From positions 5,616,501 through 5,680,500 of the forward strand of contig CM028926.1 in NCBI GenBank assembly GCA_016801845.1: 64,000 nucleotides of DNA, written 5' to 3'. This stretch comes from Polydactylus sextarius (taxonomy: Eukaryota > Chordata > Actinopteri > Polynemidae). This document shows positions 1 to 13,697 of the stretch, one piece after another (positions within the stretch are counted from its first letter, which is position 1; each line of letters starts with the position of its first letter). A program made the translations under genes and the position numbers. The notes beneath the pieces were generated by a model. The model was not told the DNA's origin, did not search any database, and worked only from the letters and a program-made list of their open reading frames with translations.

Positions 1-150
1 GTTAGGAATTTGCTTTAGTAAGCTAAAATAAAGCAAAACAAAAACCTCAAAACATCTCTTAACCACACTCAAGACATAAAACAAGTGGTGAAAACATAAA
101 ATTACTATTATATGATACAATTACAGTTAATATACTACATGTACAGCAAT

Positions 151-174
151 GTGTGTATATATATATATATATAT
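151..174 (+). repeat. (GT)3(AT)9 microsatellite
   Basis: Perfect compound dinucleotide tract. Confidence 0.95.
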
Positions 175-3100
175 TTCTGTACACTTTTCCATCAATGGTC
201 TCTACACAAGATGCACAACACAAGCTGTAAATGATTCAGAGTATGCAAACACACGCCCACACGTGTGTGCGCCTGTGCGTTTGAGTGTGTCTGTGTGCGC
301 GCGCTGTGCCGTTGTGTTGCTGGTGGCTCAGCTTCAGGATTGTGTCGAGGCTGTCTGTAATAAATGTGCCCAGGCGAGTGGGCCCAAAAAGATATATCAC
401 AAACAGGAGGGGAGGCAGAGTGCACAGGGGAGGGAAGAGGATGGAGCAAGTGGGGGCGAGAGGGGAGCGGACTGGGAAAAGAAATGAAGAAGAGGAGAAA
501 GGAGATGGGGGAGAAAGGGGAGGATCGATTGGTAAGGAAAAAGAGAAAGGGGGGCAGGGGCTTCTTTCTCCTGGGTCCTGCTATGTTTCCCATTATGTAA
601 GCCCTGGTCACCGGCAGCATGCCAGCAGGCAAAATAAAAGAGTCTCTCTGGCTTGGCACAGCTCGTATTTTCCTATCCTCGGCGCGGGGTCAGGGAGGGG
701 TCAGGCAGCTGGATGGGGCGCTGGGGGGATTGTGGGGTCTGGGCTGGCCTCCAAAACCCAAAAGGCCCAGGGTTCAAGTACCAGCTGAAAGCAATCAGGG
801 GGAAATCTGGGAGTGCCACAGCTGCTCGCAGCAGCGTTGTTCTGTGTCTCAACTCTCTCTCCCTCTTTCTCTGACTCTCTTGTCCCACTTTTCCCTTCTC
901 CGTTGTTTGTGCTCCCCCCAACTCCTGTTAGTTTTCTTGACAGACACGCAAAAAAAAGAAAAAAAACTGCATACTTTAAACATGAAGCCAGGAGTATATG
1001 TACGCTAGTATGTGCGCATATGTACATGTGCATGTGTGTGGGCGCACACATCGTGGTTGTGTTTGTGTGTAAGCTCATGTGTTTGTATGTGTGTGCTGGC
1101 GTGTGTTTGTGAGTGCGAGTGTGTGTAAGTGGGGTCACTGAGAAGACAAAAGGGATAAAAACAATGGTAGCGATCCAGTCTGCTCAAACCACAGTGAACT
1201 GTACACTGCAGTATTGTATGTGTGTTTGAGCCTGAACATCTCATCATGTGAATGCCTGGTGATGCTGTATTTTACATCAGTGTGTGTGTATTTTCAAATT
1301 GCATCAGATTAGTCAACAAAAAATGGAACAGAGGTGAAAAGATACTAAGCTTCATTATTTCTGAATCATGTCACGTCAAAGGTGCCATCTATACCCTGTT
1401 ATATAGTAAGTGCTGGTGAAGGATAAAGGATATATTGAAAGCAGGCGTGGTGAATTTTTGAGTTCTGGTTTTGTTCTTCTCTTCCCTTCAGAGGGCACGA
1501 TGAATGCCAACAAATACAATACCATTCTCAGTGATTACTTCCATCCTTTGGAAAGTTTCTAGCTAGATTGACTCTTTTTTCCTACAAGATGACAGAGTCT
1601 GCATCCACATGGCACAAGAGGTCACTGAATCACTGAACAGTTTGATGAACCTGAAAACAATGTAAATCTTACACCAGATCCAGCTCAGCAGTGAGATCTA
1701 AAGCCAGCTGTGCGAGTACGGCTGACTTGGAAAGTGTAATTAGGTTCATTTCTAACCACCTGTTTTTGTGTTCATTCTCAATTTGTGCAGAACAAAGCTG
1801 AGTGGAAATGCCAGAAATATGGAAAAAGTTTTGTTGCGGTGAGAAAGTTATAAAAGAATAATACTGATAAGAAAAGATGCAACATAGATGAATACATTTT
1901 GCAAATATAACTCACATTGTGAATACTGTATCTGTTGACAAAGTGTTCATTAAATACCAAAAATTCCAAGTTATAACCCATACCATCAGCAGTGCAGGAA
2001 TATCAGCAAGTTAAGGTTAAACCACATTTGTGGTTTCTAGTGGACATTTCTAAAAGAGGAAATTTCTATGAAAAGGAGATGTTCTGAATTTCTAGCACTT
2101 TTCACATGTTCCTGAATGTGGGTGGACGACCGTTCTTCAACGAAGACGAGGTAAAAGGTTTTTTAATTTTCTGTCACCTTTAATAAGTCCAGTCCAGGTC
2201 CACATTTTATATGAACTGAAACTAACGAATAGGCTTGTACATTATTGAGATTTTAGAGCTGTGTGTCTGGTCCTTGCTGTAATCTAAGGTTACAAACAAT
2301 ACCTTTATCTGGATATATTCATACAGACGTTTGTATCTTTGCAGAAGACGGCTACATAACTTGGGAGGCAGCTTCAACAAACATGATGTATCATGATGTT
2401 AGTGGCCAGTTCATTAGTCCTCTGATTTTATTTGTATAAAGAAAGTTGGTGGAAACATATTGTTTCACGTTTTATTTTGCCAATTGCAGTAATTTGCCAG
2501 AACACAACCTCTGAAACGCCAGGTCCTGCTAATAGCAAAATAACAATAGTAAAAGGAGAATACTGCCTATTAAAAACAACATAGCTCGAGAATTATTAGC
2601 GACACCAGTAGTGTTGGCCACGTAGTTTGTAGTCAAGGCTAAGGAGTTGTACCTGACACAACATTTTGTTGCACCATCAATAAAACTACAATCCAGAAAA
2701 AGTGGATGTGAGGTGCAGGAGTAATGTTGCATGCCTCTTAAATTGCTCCAGACACATCTAAATTTCCCCCCAGTGTGCAATGGAGCTATTTTGGCAGATT
2801 GCAGCAGCTAGACACCCCATTAAGACACCTTATGAGGCTGTTTTCTCAGTCCAGGCCCTTACCTGTAAGGGCTTACCTATTAACAGTGTGTCATGAGAAA
2901 CACTTGCTGTGTGAAATTCGCAACTACTGGACCATTACACTACTCCACCTATTTATCCCATAATGGGTAAGAGATAGTGCAGAACGTTCAGCAGGGCTAT
3001 TAAGTGATGCATAATGTTTATGATGAGTCATGGATCTCTTTTGTCTTACTTAATGTGCACAGCAGATTGTCTTATGGCCTGCTGTGTATCCACTGAATTG

Positions 3101-4917
3101 GCACTACTGCTCCTGCCAGAGCGAGAGCCCTCGTCGCAGACAAGTCTCTGTTATCATGTGTAGTCTCTGTGCTGGTCTCTGGACTCCCTCAACTCATGCC
3201 CCCCATCCAGACACCTGGGAGGAGGAATAGGCAGAGAGGGAGGAATGGAGAAAGAGAGAAAGAGGGAGACGGGGGAGGCAGACAGATAGAGCAGCAGTAT
3301 GACTGAGAGTGGCAAAAACAGAGGAAGTGATAGAGACAGAGAGCTAGCCAGCTGAGCAAGACCCCAGACACAAAGGGCTGGGATGATACACACAAACACT
3401 CATGCATGCACACATACACACACTGACATATGCTCATTTGTGGTCCAAGAAAAAGGGGGGACTGACAGATAAGACTTGCGCCTGGGGCATGTGCTGGAGG
3501 AGACACCCACACTCGTTTGTCGATTCGTTCCCTTGCTTGGAGTGACAGAGGGAGCAGGGCTGGCTGTTGTCAGCCTGGCCCAGAGCAGGAAGTGTGCTGG
3601 GGATAAGGCGGCCATGTGGCAGGATGTTATGGATTTCTAATTAGAGCAATTCATCTGTCAGCAAGGGTGCGCTTTCACTGGAGCTTTCTCTGGCCCTGCA
3701 TTCGCCGGACTTCCATACTTCACACTCACAACTTTACCCACACTTTTCACACACATTCTTCACCCAGAGTGAACATGAACATGCACATATGTCCTTTGAG
3801 ACTTTACAGTCATTGCTTGTCCAACATACTTTACCTTGGACTGACTTCACCAGAACAAATCATTCAATCACCACTGCTCACATCAACCAAACAGGCCAAA
3901 ATGAGCTGAGGGGATCCCCTGAGAGAGCTCATTCTTCAACAGCGTAAAACCATGACTAAGATAAGGACTCGCCAGTGCAGAAGGTGGGGAGGCTGGGAAT
4001 GAAACCAGTTGTCTGCGCACATAAACACCCTGTGATGCAGCACTCTCAGCTCGCCTAAAGGCGAGTGTTGCAGAGAGTGCACTGTTCCCTGGACAAAAGC
4101 AATAATGCTAAGCTGGATGCTTCAGTGGACTTAAGAGTACAGAGCAGAGAGAGATCCCCAGGGAGCAGACCCTGCTATTGTGTTACACCAGATATCCTGC
4201 CGCTGCTCTTTTGGACAGGAGCTGATAATCATACAAATAAACAAACAAAGGGGAGGTGTGTTATTTGTCTGACGTGTGTATGTGTCTGTGTGGGCGCGTG
4301 AAACAGAGAGCGATACTGTAATCAACTTATAATTACCCGATTATCAGATAAAAATCATACTGTACAAATGAAACATCTTATCTGCTGGGCTGTGGTTTTC
4401 TTGGATAGTATGATTTCTTTAGCACTGGTGATTTATCTGTACATCTGTTTTTTTATGTGATTGGATCATATTTTAAACAAAGGTTTTCCTGTGGGTTCAT
4501 CACCTCAGAACAGTAAAAAAAACAGTAAGGATAGTAATGGACAACACAGAGGACAAATCTGTACAACATGCTCCCCTCACTTGACCTTGTGCCACCAACA
4601 GGTCAAATTTACTCTTAATCCAATAAATATATATTTACACCTGCTTGATGGATTGGGACAGAATTAAGTGCAGACAATAGCCGACAATAGCCGACTTTTC
4701 CTGTGAAGTAATTTGATTCATTTTTTGGTTAAAGCGGAAATATTTTCACTAATACTAAATGGATTACCATTAAATTTGCAGCAGACATTCATGTGCATGC
4801 TGCATTGCAAAAACAGTCATGCCCAGAGAAAATTAAGATTAAATCCAATTGTTAACCACAAACAATAAATATACACAAATAAAAACAACTAAAACAATGT
4901 GAAAAAACAAGAGAGCT

Positions 4918-4939
4918 AAAAAAAAAAAAAAAAAAAAAA
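4918..4939 (+). repeat. A22 homopolymer
   Basis: Uninterrupted A tract. Confidence 0.95.
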
Positions 4940-5118
4940 TACCCAATGTTTTTTGAAGAATTGCTTTTTTATACAACCTTTTTTGCTCTTTCTCTCTTCC
5001 GCAGCGAGATAAAGTCAAAGGTTAAAGTGTAATAGAAACCGCATCAAGTGAAAAAGCAGCAATGGAAGAGAAATCACGATGGGAAAGATGGAAGTGAGGA
5101 AGAAATGAAATGAGGAAG

Positions 5119-5152
5119 AAAAAGAGAAAGAGAAAGAGAAAGAGAAAGAGAG
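5119..5152 (+). repeat. (AAAGAG)n purine repeat
   Basis: About five copies of the hexamer, a polypurine mirror-repeat within a longer GA-rich stretch. Confidence 0.9.
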
Positions 5153-5285
5153 GGTCATGGGGAAAGACGGACACATACTGTAGATGAGGACTTGCAGCGT
5201 TTGGAGTGATAAAGGAAAAAAGAGGGTGTGAGAGAGAGCAGAGTGAACCGGGCAGGGATGAGGCGGGTGGAGGGGTGGTGGTGGT

Positions 5286-5313
5286 GGGGAGGATGGGGTG
5301 TGGGGGTGGGGGG
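5286..5313 (+). other. G-quadruplex motif
   Basis: Four G runs (4, 4, 5 and 6) with loops AGGAT, TGT and T fit the G3+N1-7 rule on the plus strand. It lies in a G-rich, gene-free segment. Confidence 0.75.
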
Positions 5314-5490
5314 TTGGCTGTGCGAGGCCGGGAACACAGAGCAGCGGCCGGGGGGATGTTTAGATAGGTGCAGGCTGCCACTAGGAAGTCCACGCTCCAG
5401 TATAAACAGGCCGCCACACAACCCAGCACTCCCAACTGTGGGAGAAATCTGCCCTGAGACGCATGGAGTGGCGCTGGCCAACAGAGCTAA

Positions 5491-5517
5491 GGAGGGAAGG
5501 AGGGAGGGAGGGAGGGA
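5491..5517 (+). repeat. (AGGG)n repeat
   Basis: Tetranucleotide purine repeat continuing into AG-rich sequence up to about 5560. Confidence 0.9.
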
Positions 5518-7888
5518 CAGAGGGAAAGAGGGAAAGAGGGGGTGGTGGGAGGCAAGGGAGGATGGGTACACGGCCACTTTCAGATCCCCGCAGAATATAT
5601 ACACAGCTGAGTCTGGCCTCTGGTCCCATTTCCTCTCTCTTCTCTTGTTGAGGTCCACGCAGGACTCCTGAGGCCATTTTGGCTGCTCTTATCTCTGTGT
5701 AATCTCTACCTCATACACTCCTAACACACAGCACACACATGCACACACACTTGCGTGCAAGCGTAAGAGCACATGCACAAAGCTATTCGTATTACTTTAT
5801 TTGTGAGGTTTCACATTATTTACATTATTTACATATACTTGCCAACATTACAGCTGAATCTGAAATTGAATGTTAAACTTTATTTTAAACCTTAAAGTAC
5901 TAATTAAATGTTATGTAAATCTAATATGTGATGACTATATGTTATGTAAAAGTGGTTGTTAATGGTGCCCAATATCTTCAGGAATTAGAACTTGGCTTTT
6001 AGTTTTGGCTATTGTTTGTATCAAAAAAAGTAGTTGGACCTGAGATCTGGAAACAGATTAGTGACTCAGAGTAGGTAAGAAACATCAGCTGTCAGGTTAT
6101 AAACAAATCAACAAAACCACTTAATTTGGATGTGAAACCAAAAGTGCGCTAAAAAAGAAATGTTGATAATAATGCCACAAATATGGTAAATACTGTTGTT
6201 CAAGTTGAACGAAGACTGTAAAGAGCGATGGATGTTTACAACAGACAATTTGAATGTTTGCCTTCATTTTCTTTTCCAAATAAGTCTAACCAACGGTGGG
6301 GGATTTCCCGGTTGAGCTTCTTTTGCGTGCAGCATGTCTGGATTTCAGCAAATAGATTTGTGAAAACAATGTTATCACAAGTGGCAATCGTGCCTAAAAT
6401 TATTACATTAATGTCTACCGTAGTTATCCTATAACCCTATAATTTACAACATTTTTTTGGCTACTTGTGGTCAGAAGAGAAAACAAGTTGATACGGTGAA
6501 TTTGTTAGAAAACAGTTGGTTATTTACACATTGAGCAGTCAGGGTGAAATGATGATACATGTTCAGTTTACATTTATAGTCTCTAACTGTCTGCTGCTTG
6601 CTGCTCAGCAGGTAGCCTTGAGCTTAAAAACCACAACCCACTGCTTCTGCAAATAATGTTATGATAACAATAAAATTATGGACAGCTAAATAATGAGCAA
6701 ACATTCAGATCCATAAAGCTGAATATGGGTGATAATTCGGATAAGTCGCTTCATCATAGCAACTTCTTTCACGGTGTCACGTTGTTTTCACTATGTCATT
6801 TGATACATTGTTATTGTAAAACATTGGCTATAGCGGCTTTAAACTAATTTTAATCTTAACCCCTCCAATTAAGTGTGGTTATAGCTCCTACCCTGCTAGA
6901 GGAACAGAAAAATGTCCTCACTGTGGAGGAGTTTCCTCTTTTTCTTTTCCAATCAGGACAGAAATACAAAAAACACTTCCACATATACACTGCTTAAGTC
7001 ACTTCTTACCCATTTAAACACACTAACAGTGTCGTTCTCTTAAACACAGACATTCACACACACGTACACACACAATTCTTGTGGCTTTTGTGCTATGCAG
7101 AGGGTTTTAAGGGGAAATTCCTTTGAACATGAAACCTAGTGAAAATACAGTCGGTAAGTGAAGAGAAACATTCAACATTCCACGAGAACCGACACAGCGG
7201 CAAACCCCCTCCGTCACATCGGACGCTCCGACTTCCAACTGACATCATGTCCTGTTAGGTATCATGTTCCCTCCACATCACCTGGAGGAGAGCAGGCACA
7301 CAGACGCAGTCACGCTCATGTACACACACACACACACTCATGCACACACTGCAGCATTCAAGTCCATCTGCACCTGGCCCAGACACCTCTGAGCTTAGTG
7401 AGGAGAAAGGCCAGTCTCACCATGTTTAGTCTGTTCTTCTGGAACTTTCAAAGTGTGACAAGACCCATGAGGAGCTGAGGAGTAACTGAGGGGACTTACA
7501 GTGTCATGATAGATTCACAGCTCTTGTCCTGTAGACATATATTCAGTGAATATTTACTCTGTCTCTGTCAGTGTGATATACGGTAGGTAGCATTAGGCTG
7601 GAAAGAGAACAAGTTTGTAGTTTCATGGGATTTTATTCCTACAGTATATTACTCTATCCACTGCACATAAAGCAGAGAATCTGTACTTCTGTACCGACAG
7701 GGTTTAACCTCTTCAAACCTTGCAGCTGCAGTCAGTGCAAAACCACGTTCCACAGCCAAATCCTTTCCAAACCCACAAAACTGTATTTATATTGTAGTGG
7801 GGACCTATTAGCCTCAAAATTAAAGAATTTAACTGTTTATTAAAGAAAAATACTTTACCCAGTGTGTATATTATGTGGCATTTGTACC

Positions 7889-8910
7889 CACTCACCAAAC
7901 ATTGTATTATGAACACCTCTACACCTGCTTTTTCATGTAATCATCTGGAGAACAAGCAAGTTACATGGCAACAGTACAGTGTACAAAGTCATGTAAATGT
8001 AGATCAGAAGCTTCACTTAAATGTTCACATCAAACATTAGATTAGATGTGATTGCTGGTGCCAGATAGGCTGGTTTAAATATTTACAAAACTGATGATTT
8101 CCTGGGATTTCCATGCACAACTGTCCCTAGAGTTTACTCTGAATGATGCAAAAAACAAACAACATCCAGTAAGCAACATCTCTGTACACATAAATGTCTT
8201 GTTGATGAGAGAGGTCACAGAACAATGCCCAGACTGGTTTGATCCAAATGGTTACTGTGTTTCTTTACGATCTAATATTTCAACACTCATAACAACTGAA
8301 CAGAAAAACATATCCACCCCCATCAACCCTTGGTTCAACACATTGAACCATGGGATGGATGTTCTACAAGAACAGAGGAACAGAAATGTGAAGCTGAGCA
8401 GTTTAAGATCTGGTCAGAATTTCATGTCAGCACCATGAATCCACGATCCTGCCTGTCTTGTGTCAACAGTCCAGGCTGCTGCTGCTGGTTGTGTGTGCAT
8501 GTGATGGATGTTCTCTTGACTCACTTAGGCCCGTTAATACTAATCAATCATGGTTTGAATGCTACAGCCTGGGTGTTGTTGCTGACCATATGTTTCCTGT
8601 TATGGCCACAATTAACTATCTGCTAATGGCTACTTCCAGATAATGATAATGCAGCAGTGCAATTCAGTGGTCTCCTCAGTCAAAAGATCAAAAATCCAGT
8701 AAAAAAAATCTTTGGGATGATGTAGACAGCATTAATGTATGGCTGCACAAATCTACATAAATGATATGATGGAGTGATGTCAGTGTCAAGCAAAACCTCA
8801 GAGGAAGTTTTTCAACATGTTGTGGAATCTATGCCACTAAAACTGAGGCTTTAAAAGCAAAGACATGTCCCAGCTAGTATAATAATGTGTCTAATAATAA
8901 TAAACTGTCA
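7889..8910 (+). mobile_element. decayed Tc1/mariner-type transposon
   Basis: Degenerate copy of a Tc1-like element I recognise from many fish genomes. The left end (CACTCACCAAACATTGTATT) and right end (TGTCTAATAATAATAAA) are eroded inverted termini related to the usual CACTCACCGG...TTATTAGG ends. Between them, transposase pseudogene pieces occur in order: TGGTGCCAGATAGGCTGGTT (about 8057), TTGTTGATGAGAGAGGTCA, a core segment around 8410-8470, TTGTTGCTGACCATATG, ATGGCTACTTCCAGATAATG, and CTTTGGGATGATGTAG near the C-terminus. At least two internal deletions and many frameshifts are present. Frames at 8094-8438 and 8330-8626 are remnants of it. Confidence 0.85.
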
Positions 8911-9043
8911 CAAAATGTGGAATAAAGTGACTTTTCCTACTGTAAAGATACTAAAAATGTCAAGTAAAAGTAGGTAAATGCAGATGTAAATTAAGCCATT
9001 TTATGGCAAAACATGCCAATGTACACTTATGTGCACATTTCTG

Positions 9044-9062
9044 TTTTTTTTTTTTTTTTTTT
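9044..9062 (+). repeat. T19 homopolymer
   Basis: Uninterrupted T tract. Confidence 0.95.
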
Positions 9063-9603
9063 ATATTATATCTATTTGCATCTCTACATTTACATTAGTA
9101 AATGAGAGTGTGCTGTGTTGAACTGTATGTGTTCCTGTGTACAGTTGAGAATCTGAAGAATCGAATTGTACAGTAGGTACCCATGAGGCACAATTTCAAA
9201 CCAGAGGATCATATAGAATCAGACCGCAATTTCTCTGTAAATGAGTATCATGCTTCAGTGCTGATGTGTAATTTTGTAGCAAAATTCAAAGGAAGACCAG
9301 AGCAATGCAAGGGCAGCTGGGGAGGAGAGTATGACTGGCCAAACAAGAGTGGACCAACACCCAGCCTAACACACTGATACAAAGATACACAGGCACATGC
9401 ACGGACACACAAACTGGCTGCCAGTAAACACTAACAAGTCCAACAGCTCTTCCTGGAACAGCACCATGAAGCAGCTGTGAGTCCCAGCAGAGCCTGACTC
9501 TCCCACTCACTGGGCCTCTCACAGGCAAACACACACCCATGCCCTCACACACTGATATACAGTACATACCACACTGTCTCACACAAAACCTCACACGCAC
9601 TTT

Positions 9604-9622
9604 AAAAAAAAAAAAAAAAAAA
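9604..9622 (+). repeat. A19 homopolymer
   Basis: Uninterrupted A tract following a CA-rich imperfect stretch (9380-9600). Confidence 0.95.
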
Positions 9623-12307
9623 GAAAATGCTGCTCATTGAATTTTCTGTTGCGTGTTCTGCTTTTATTTTTTGAAATTGACTGCACAATAAGTTAGACAT
9701 ACAGAAATGCAAAGCAAGCATTGATTTTATGTCCTCATCAGAGTTAATCATTCTTAGGTGAGTACTACTCAAAACCAGATGAAACTGTTCAAAATCATAA
9801 CAAAGTTTTCTGCCATGTGAGCCATACTGACTGCATCATATATCAATTTTAATCAATTCCAACTGAACTATCTCAACCTGCTCTCAGCATGCAGTTATCT
9901 CCAATTTTAACCACATTTTATTTATGCTAATTTTCTTCAGCCATATCTTGATTCGCTTCACCACTGATGGACTCATATGTAACATAACTAGTTGAATCTC
10001 TGTCTGTATGCAGACGATACTGCTAGCATATGTTGACCTTGAATTGAAGTCATAAAGAAAAAATTGAATACATCTAAATGATTGAAGTCATTTTTTTTTT
10101 TATTTTACCTTAATTAAACTCAGTCTTTAGTTGACACAAACATCTTCCAGCTAGCATGCAAGAATTTATGTTAATTTTAAATATTAAAACTCATGTAATT
10201 GTTGCATAACGCAACTTGTGGTGACTGAAATTCATTCTGACATAGTTTACTTGCACAATATATTATCTACACATCAAAATTTCACATTCACTTCTTGGTA
10301 AATATACAAAGGACCACAAATTACGCAAAGACACACACATGCAGATGCCTAAACATGTAGCATAATCATCATACTTTACATATAATGTAGAGAGAGGTCA
10401 TTCAGTAAAGAGAAGTTGATTTGAAGAAGTGTGCCCATTCAATTGTGAAAACACCTAAAACTCCTTGTTTCTTGCTCACACTTGACAATAACGATAATTT
10501 GTGGCATTTCCAGATGTTGCCAGTTTCAGTGTTTATTTATAGTGTTTTGTGTCTTCTAAAGAAAACACTTACTACCTCTGCGCTGTGAAGTGTTACACTA
10601 GCTTTCGTCTTTCAGTTTTCACATGAGCCCATTCTAGTGTGGCCTCTGTCAAATTCAGCAGGATAAATACATGGTCTCTAGGTAAACTGTATTAACCAAC
10701 CTTGTCTTTTATAGCATTATTAAAGTCCCTGACCTCATCTTAACCTCTCTTTTAAAACTTGTAAACTAATGGTGTTTATCCATGTTTAATAGCTGAATCA
10801 GCTAATAAATTGTACAATTATGCAGCTGCCTTAGATTCCTGTATTCCTGTGGTTACATCCTCCAGCTTTTTTTTTTAAAAAAAGTCTGCCATTGCATCAT
10901 GTAACTAAGAACAAGGCAAGGATAAAAACCATTGCTGCAGTGACTTACAGATAAGGATTACAATACTACTACCACTAAAAAGCATATGTTTCATATTTTG
11001 CCTTGACATTTAAAAATATAATGTAGTTGTTAGTGTGGAGTTACTTAAAAGAAAAGTGAATAATTTGACCTGTTCATATGCAGAGATCACCCTCTCAGCA
11101 CATAAACTCTGTAACTTGCTGACACTATTGAACATTAACATCCAAATGTTTCATTACAGTGCACAAACAGACATGAGGAGGATGTAAGATGCACTGCTGC
11201 ACTTTCAGTGACACAGTTTCCCAGGCTTTGCTCTGGCGTGCGTCTTGCGTCACTACTTCTGGTCTCATGTGGTTTTTCTGTGGTTGCAACTGCTCCAGTT
11301 CACAGAGCGAGCACTAAGCTTCTAAAACAGCTCTCATGATCACAGATCCATCCTCAGATACTTACTCACTGTAACACATTAGAAAATCAGCACGAGTACA
11401 AACTACCAATCAGGACAAAAACAACTGAGACAGACGATTCCAGGCCCGGCATTCCAATCTCGGAAATATCCTCCAGATTTCCCTGAATGAAACCCTGAGC
11501 CATTCGCAAGCTTTGAATTCGGACTTGGGCCCAGTCTGAATGACCTTAGCAGATGCTTCATCAGGAATGCTGGAATCACTGCGGTACTGTCTTGTGCTCC
11601 GACCCATAGACTTTTCATTACACCCCTACCCCCCTCGACCTAAGGATCAGAGTGAGTGATGAAACCTGCTCCCTCCCCAGAGTCCCTGCCCTCTGGCCAT
11701 ACTGTGCATGGATCAAGACCTACAGGGTAAGACAGTTAGCAGGCAATGTGAAACAATGCTTTGATTCTGGCATTCAGCATCGAAGAGAAATGGCAAAGCA
11801 TAAGTCTGCAGGATCTTAAATTTCCCTGCTGTGTTTTTCAACCCAGATAGAGATGTGGAAAAGATGTTTCAATCTAGAAATGAAACAGCACCTGGAAGAA
11901 GAGGCACAGCATGAGATTTATTCTGCTGGAATCTCAGCTCGTGCTGAAATAATTAGTGGATTCAACAATTAGTCACCTGAAAGAAGAAGAAGAAGAGGAA
12001 AAAAGAAAATTAACTTTAGTAATTGATCAGTCATTTGGTTCATTTATCAAAGAAAGTTTCCGATCATGAGCTGGTTGCAGCTTCTGGAACATGTAGACCT
12101 GTGATTCTCTGTTTTGTATCTTTGTACGATGAATATTTCAGGGTTGGTTTTATCTGTTGGTTGAACAAAACAAGAAAACTGAAAATGTCACCTTGAGCTT
12201 GAGGAAACTATGATTGAGAAACCGGATTTCAGCAGGTTAGTCAACATGAATGACACACAAATTAGGAAATTGTCACATGACTTGTGGCTATTGATTAGTC
12301 CACTAAA

Positions 12308-12325
12308 ATATATATATATATATAT
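12308..12325 (+). repeat. (AT)9 microsatellite
   Basis: Perfect dinucleotide repeat. Confidence 0.95.
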
Positions 12326-12482
12326 TTACTGTGTTTTTGGTTTTGACTCATCATAAGTAACTTATTGTAATTTAATGAAAATATGTCATTAAGAGTCTAA
12401 TGTGGGCAATATTAAAAATTATCACCTCTCTCGTTCTAAATAATAATGCTACTGTAGATGCAAACAGACACTGAAAGAGTCA

Positions 12483-12497
12483 AGCGCCACCTGCTCT
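12483..12497 (-). promoter_or_regulatory. CTCF-like core motif
   Basis: On the minus strand this reads AGAGCAGGTGGCGCT, 13 of 15 to the CTCF core consensus CCASYAGRKGGCRSY, with the central AGGTGGCGC intact. Confidence 0.45.
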
Positions 12498-13653
12498 GAC
12501 AGCAAAGCGCCCGTCCAAGATTAACTGTATACTGTTCACTTGATGAGTTTTTGGCCATACCTATGTGTACACGGACACACACTTCAGATGAACCAAGAGT
12601 AAACACAATAAAGGTGCATGTCTGTCTTTTGTAAACAGCTCCTCTAACCTGGGCGCCCATTCAGACGGGGCAGTCATCCAGGATGAGCTATAATGCTGTT
12701 GAAGAAGCCCATCCACCAACCCGTGTCTGTCCCCAGCAGTAAAGAGTGCAGTGAGACTACCCAGTGACCGCTGGTTTATAATCAGTCAAACACAGGCGTG
12801 TCAGCCCAGCGCCCTGCGACACTGCGCTATGCACACAACACAGAGCTGGCGGCCCAGCAAAAGCACGTTTGAGCTCTGACATTCTGCCTTGCCTTGTGTT
12901 AAATTGAGTCAGTTCATTCTCATGACCCATGGCAAATCAACATGACCCATTTACGAGACTGTCTCAGCTGTTCCTGTCAGCGCAGACCCTCTGGTACATC
13001 AGGCAGATACAGGTCCTGTAAGAGATGACAGTGTGGAATTTAAACATTTCAAACCGTGGAAAGTGTAATATTCATTTTTCTCGTAACGTGGGCCATATGG
13101 GATTTGGCACATTCATCACAAGGACAGTAAGAGGAGGACTAATGCAGCTGTGGCACGGTGCTTATCACAGTTTGGATTACTATTGGATCCTGAGACAAAA
13201 CTCTGGATTATATCTCAGGCCTCTTGATGTTTTCAATGTAAAACTTGGATTGGATGTTAAGAATCAAATCAACAGCCATCTTCTTACATTGTACATCCAG
13301 TGTCTCCGACACCTGCAGGCACAGATATTAGTATGATCAGGTTACTTTCCCTGCAGGCTGTAAATGGTAAAATTGACCTCACTCGACAGCTTAGGGCTGA
13401 TGTTAAATATCCAGGCATCCATCAGTGTCTCCAAGAAGAGGAAGAAGTAGAGAAAGTAGAAAATGAATGTGAAAAGGAGTGCATAAGATAAACACAAACC
13501 TTGTGAAGCCCAAATATAGAAGAAATTGAGCACATTTTTTTCCCTTTCAGATGTTGTGGAAAACCTGTAGGTAAAGGTTTGCCTTTTTTTAGTATGTTTT
13601 TTAGTATATTTTTAAGAGAAATTATGTAATATTGCAAGTTGTCCTTACTTGGT

Positions 13654-13656
<3 letters not shown>

Positions 13657-13695
<39 letters not shown>
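13657..13695 (+). repeat. (AT)19 microsatellite
   Basis: 39-bp perfect AT repeat, self-complementary and cruciform-capable. Confidence 0.97.

Positions 13696-13697
<2 letters not shown>

Larger units (their letters stand above)
1..7888. other. intergenic, no gene seen
   Basis: Imperfect TG/CA tracts (240-305, 1000-1130, 3395-3425, 5725-5760), purine-rich stretches (400-560, 3220-3345, 5085-5570) and AT-rich unique DNA. A weak CTCF-like core CCTTCAGAGGGCACG occurs at 1485. Open frames here are translations of GA or CA repeats without splice-site or protein-family support. Confidence 0.7.

Noticed and set aside
5022..5677. Several overlapping frames of 98-167 codons on both strands
   Set aside because: All derive from AG-rich low-complexity DNA. 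Multiple simultaneous frames on both strands are the signature of compositional bias.
8094..8626. Open frames of 98-114 codons
   Set aside because: They are broken remnants of the Tc1-like transposase, not host genes.
10200..10220. GTTGCATAACGCAAC near-palindrome (C/EBP or PAR-bZIP-like)
   Set aside because: The arms are only 5 bp with a non-symmetric centre, in AT-rich DNA; expected by chance in a window of this size.
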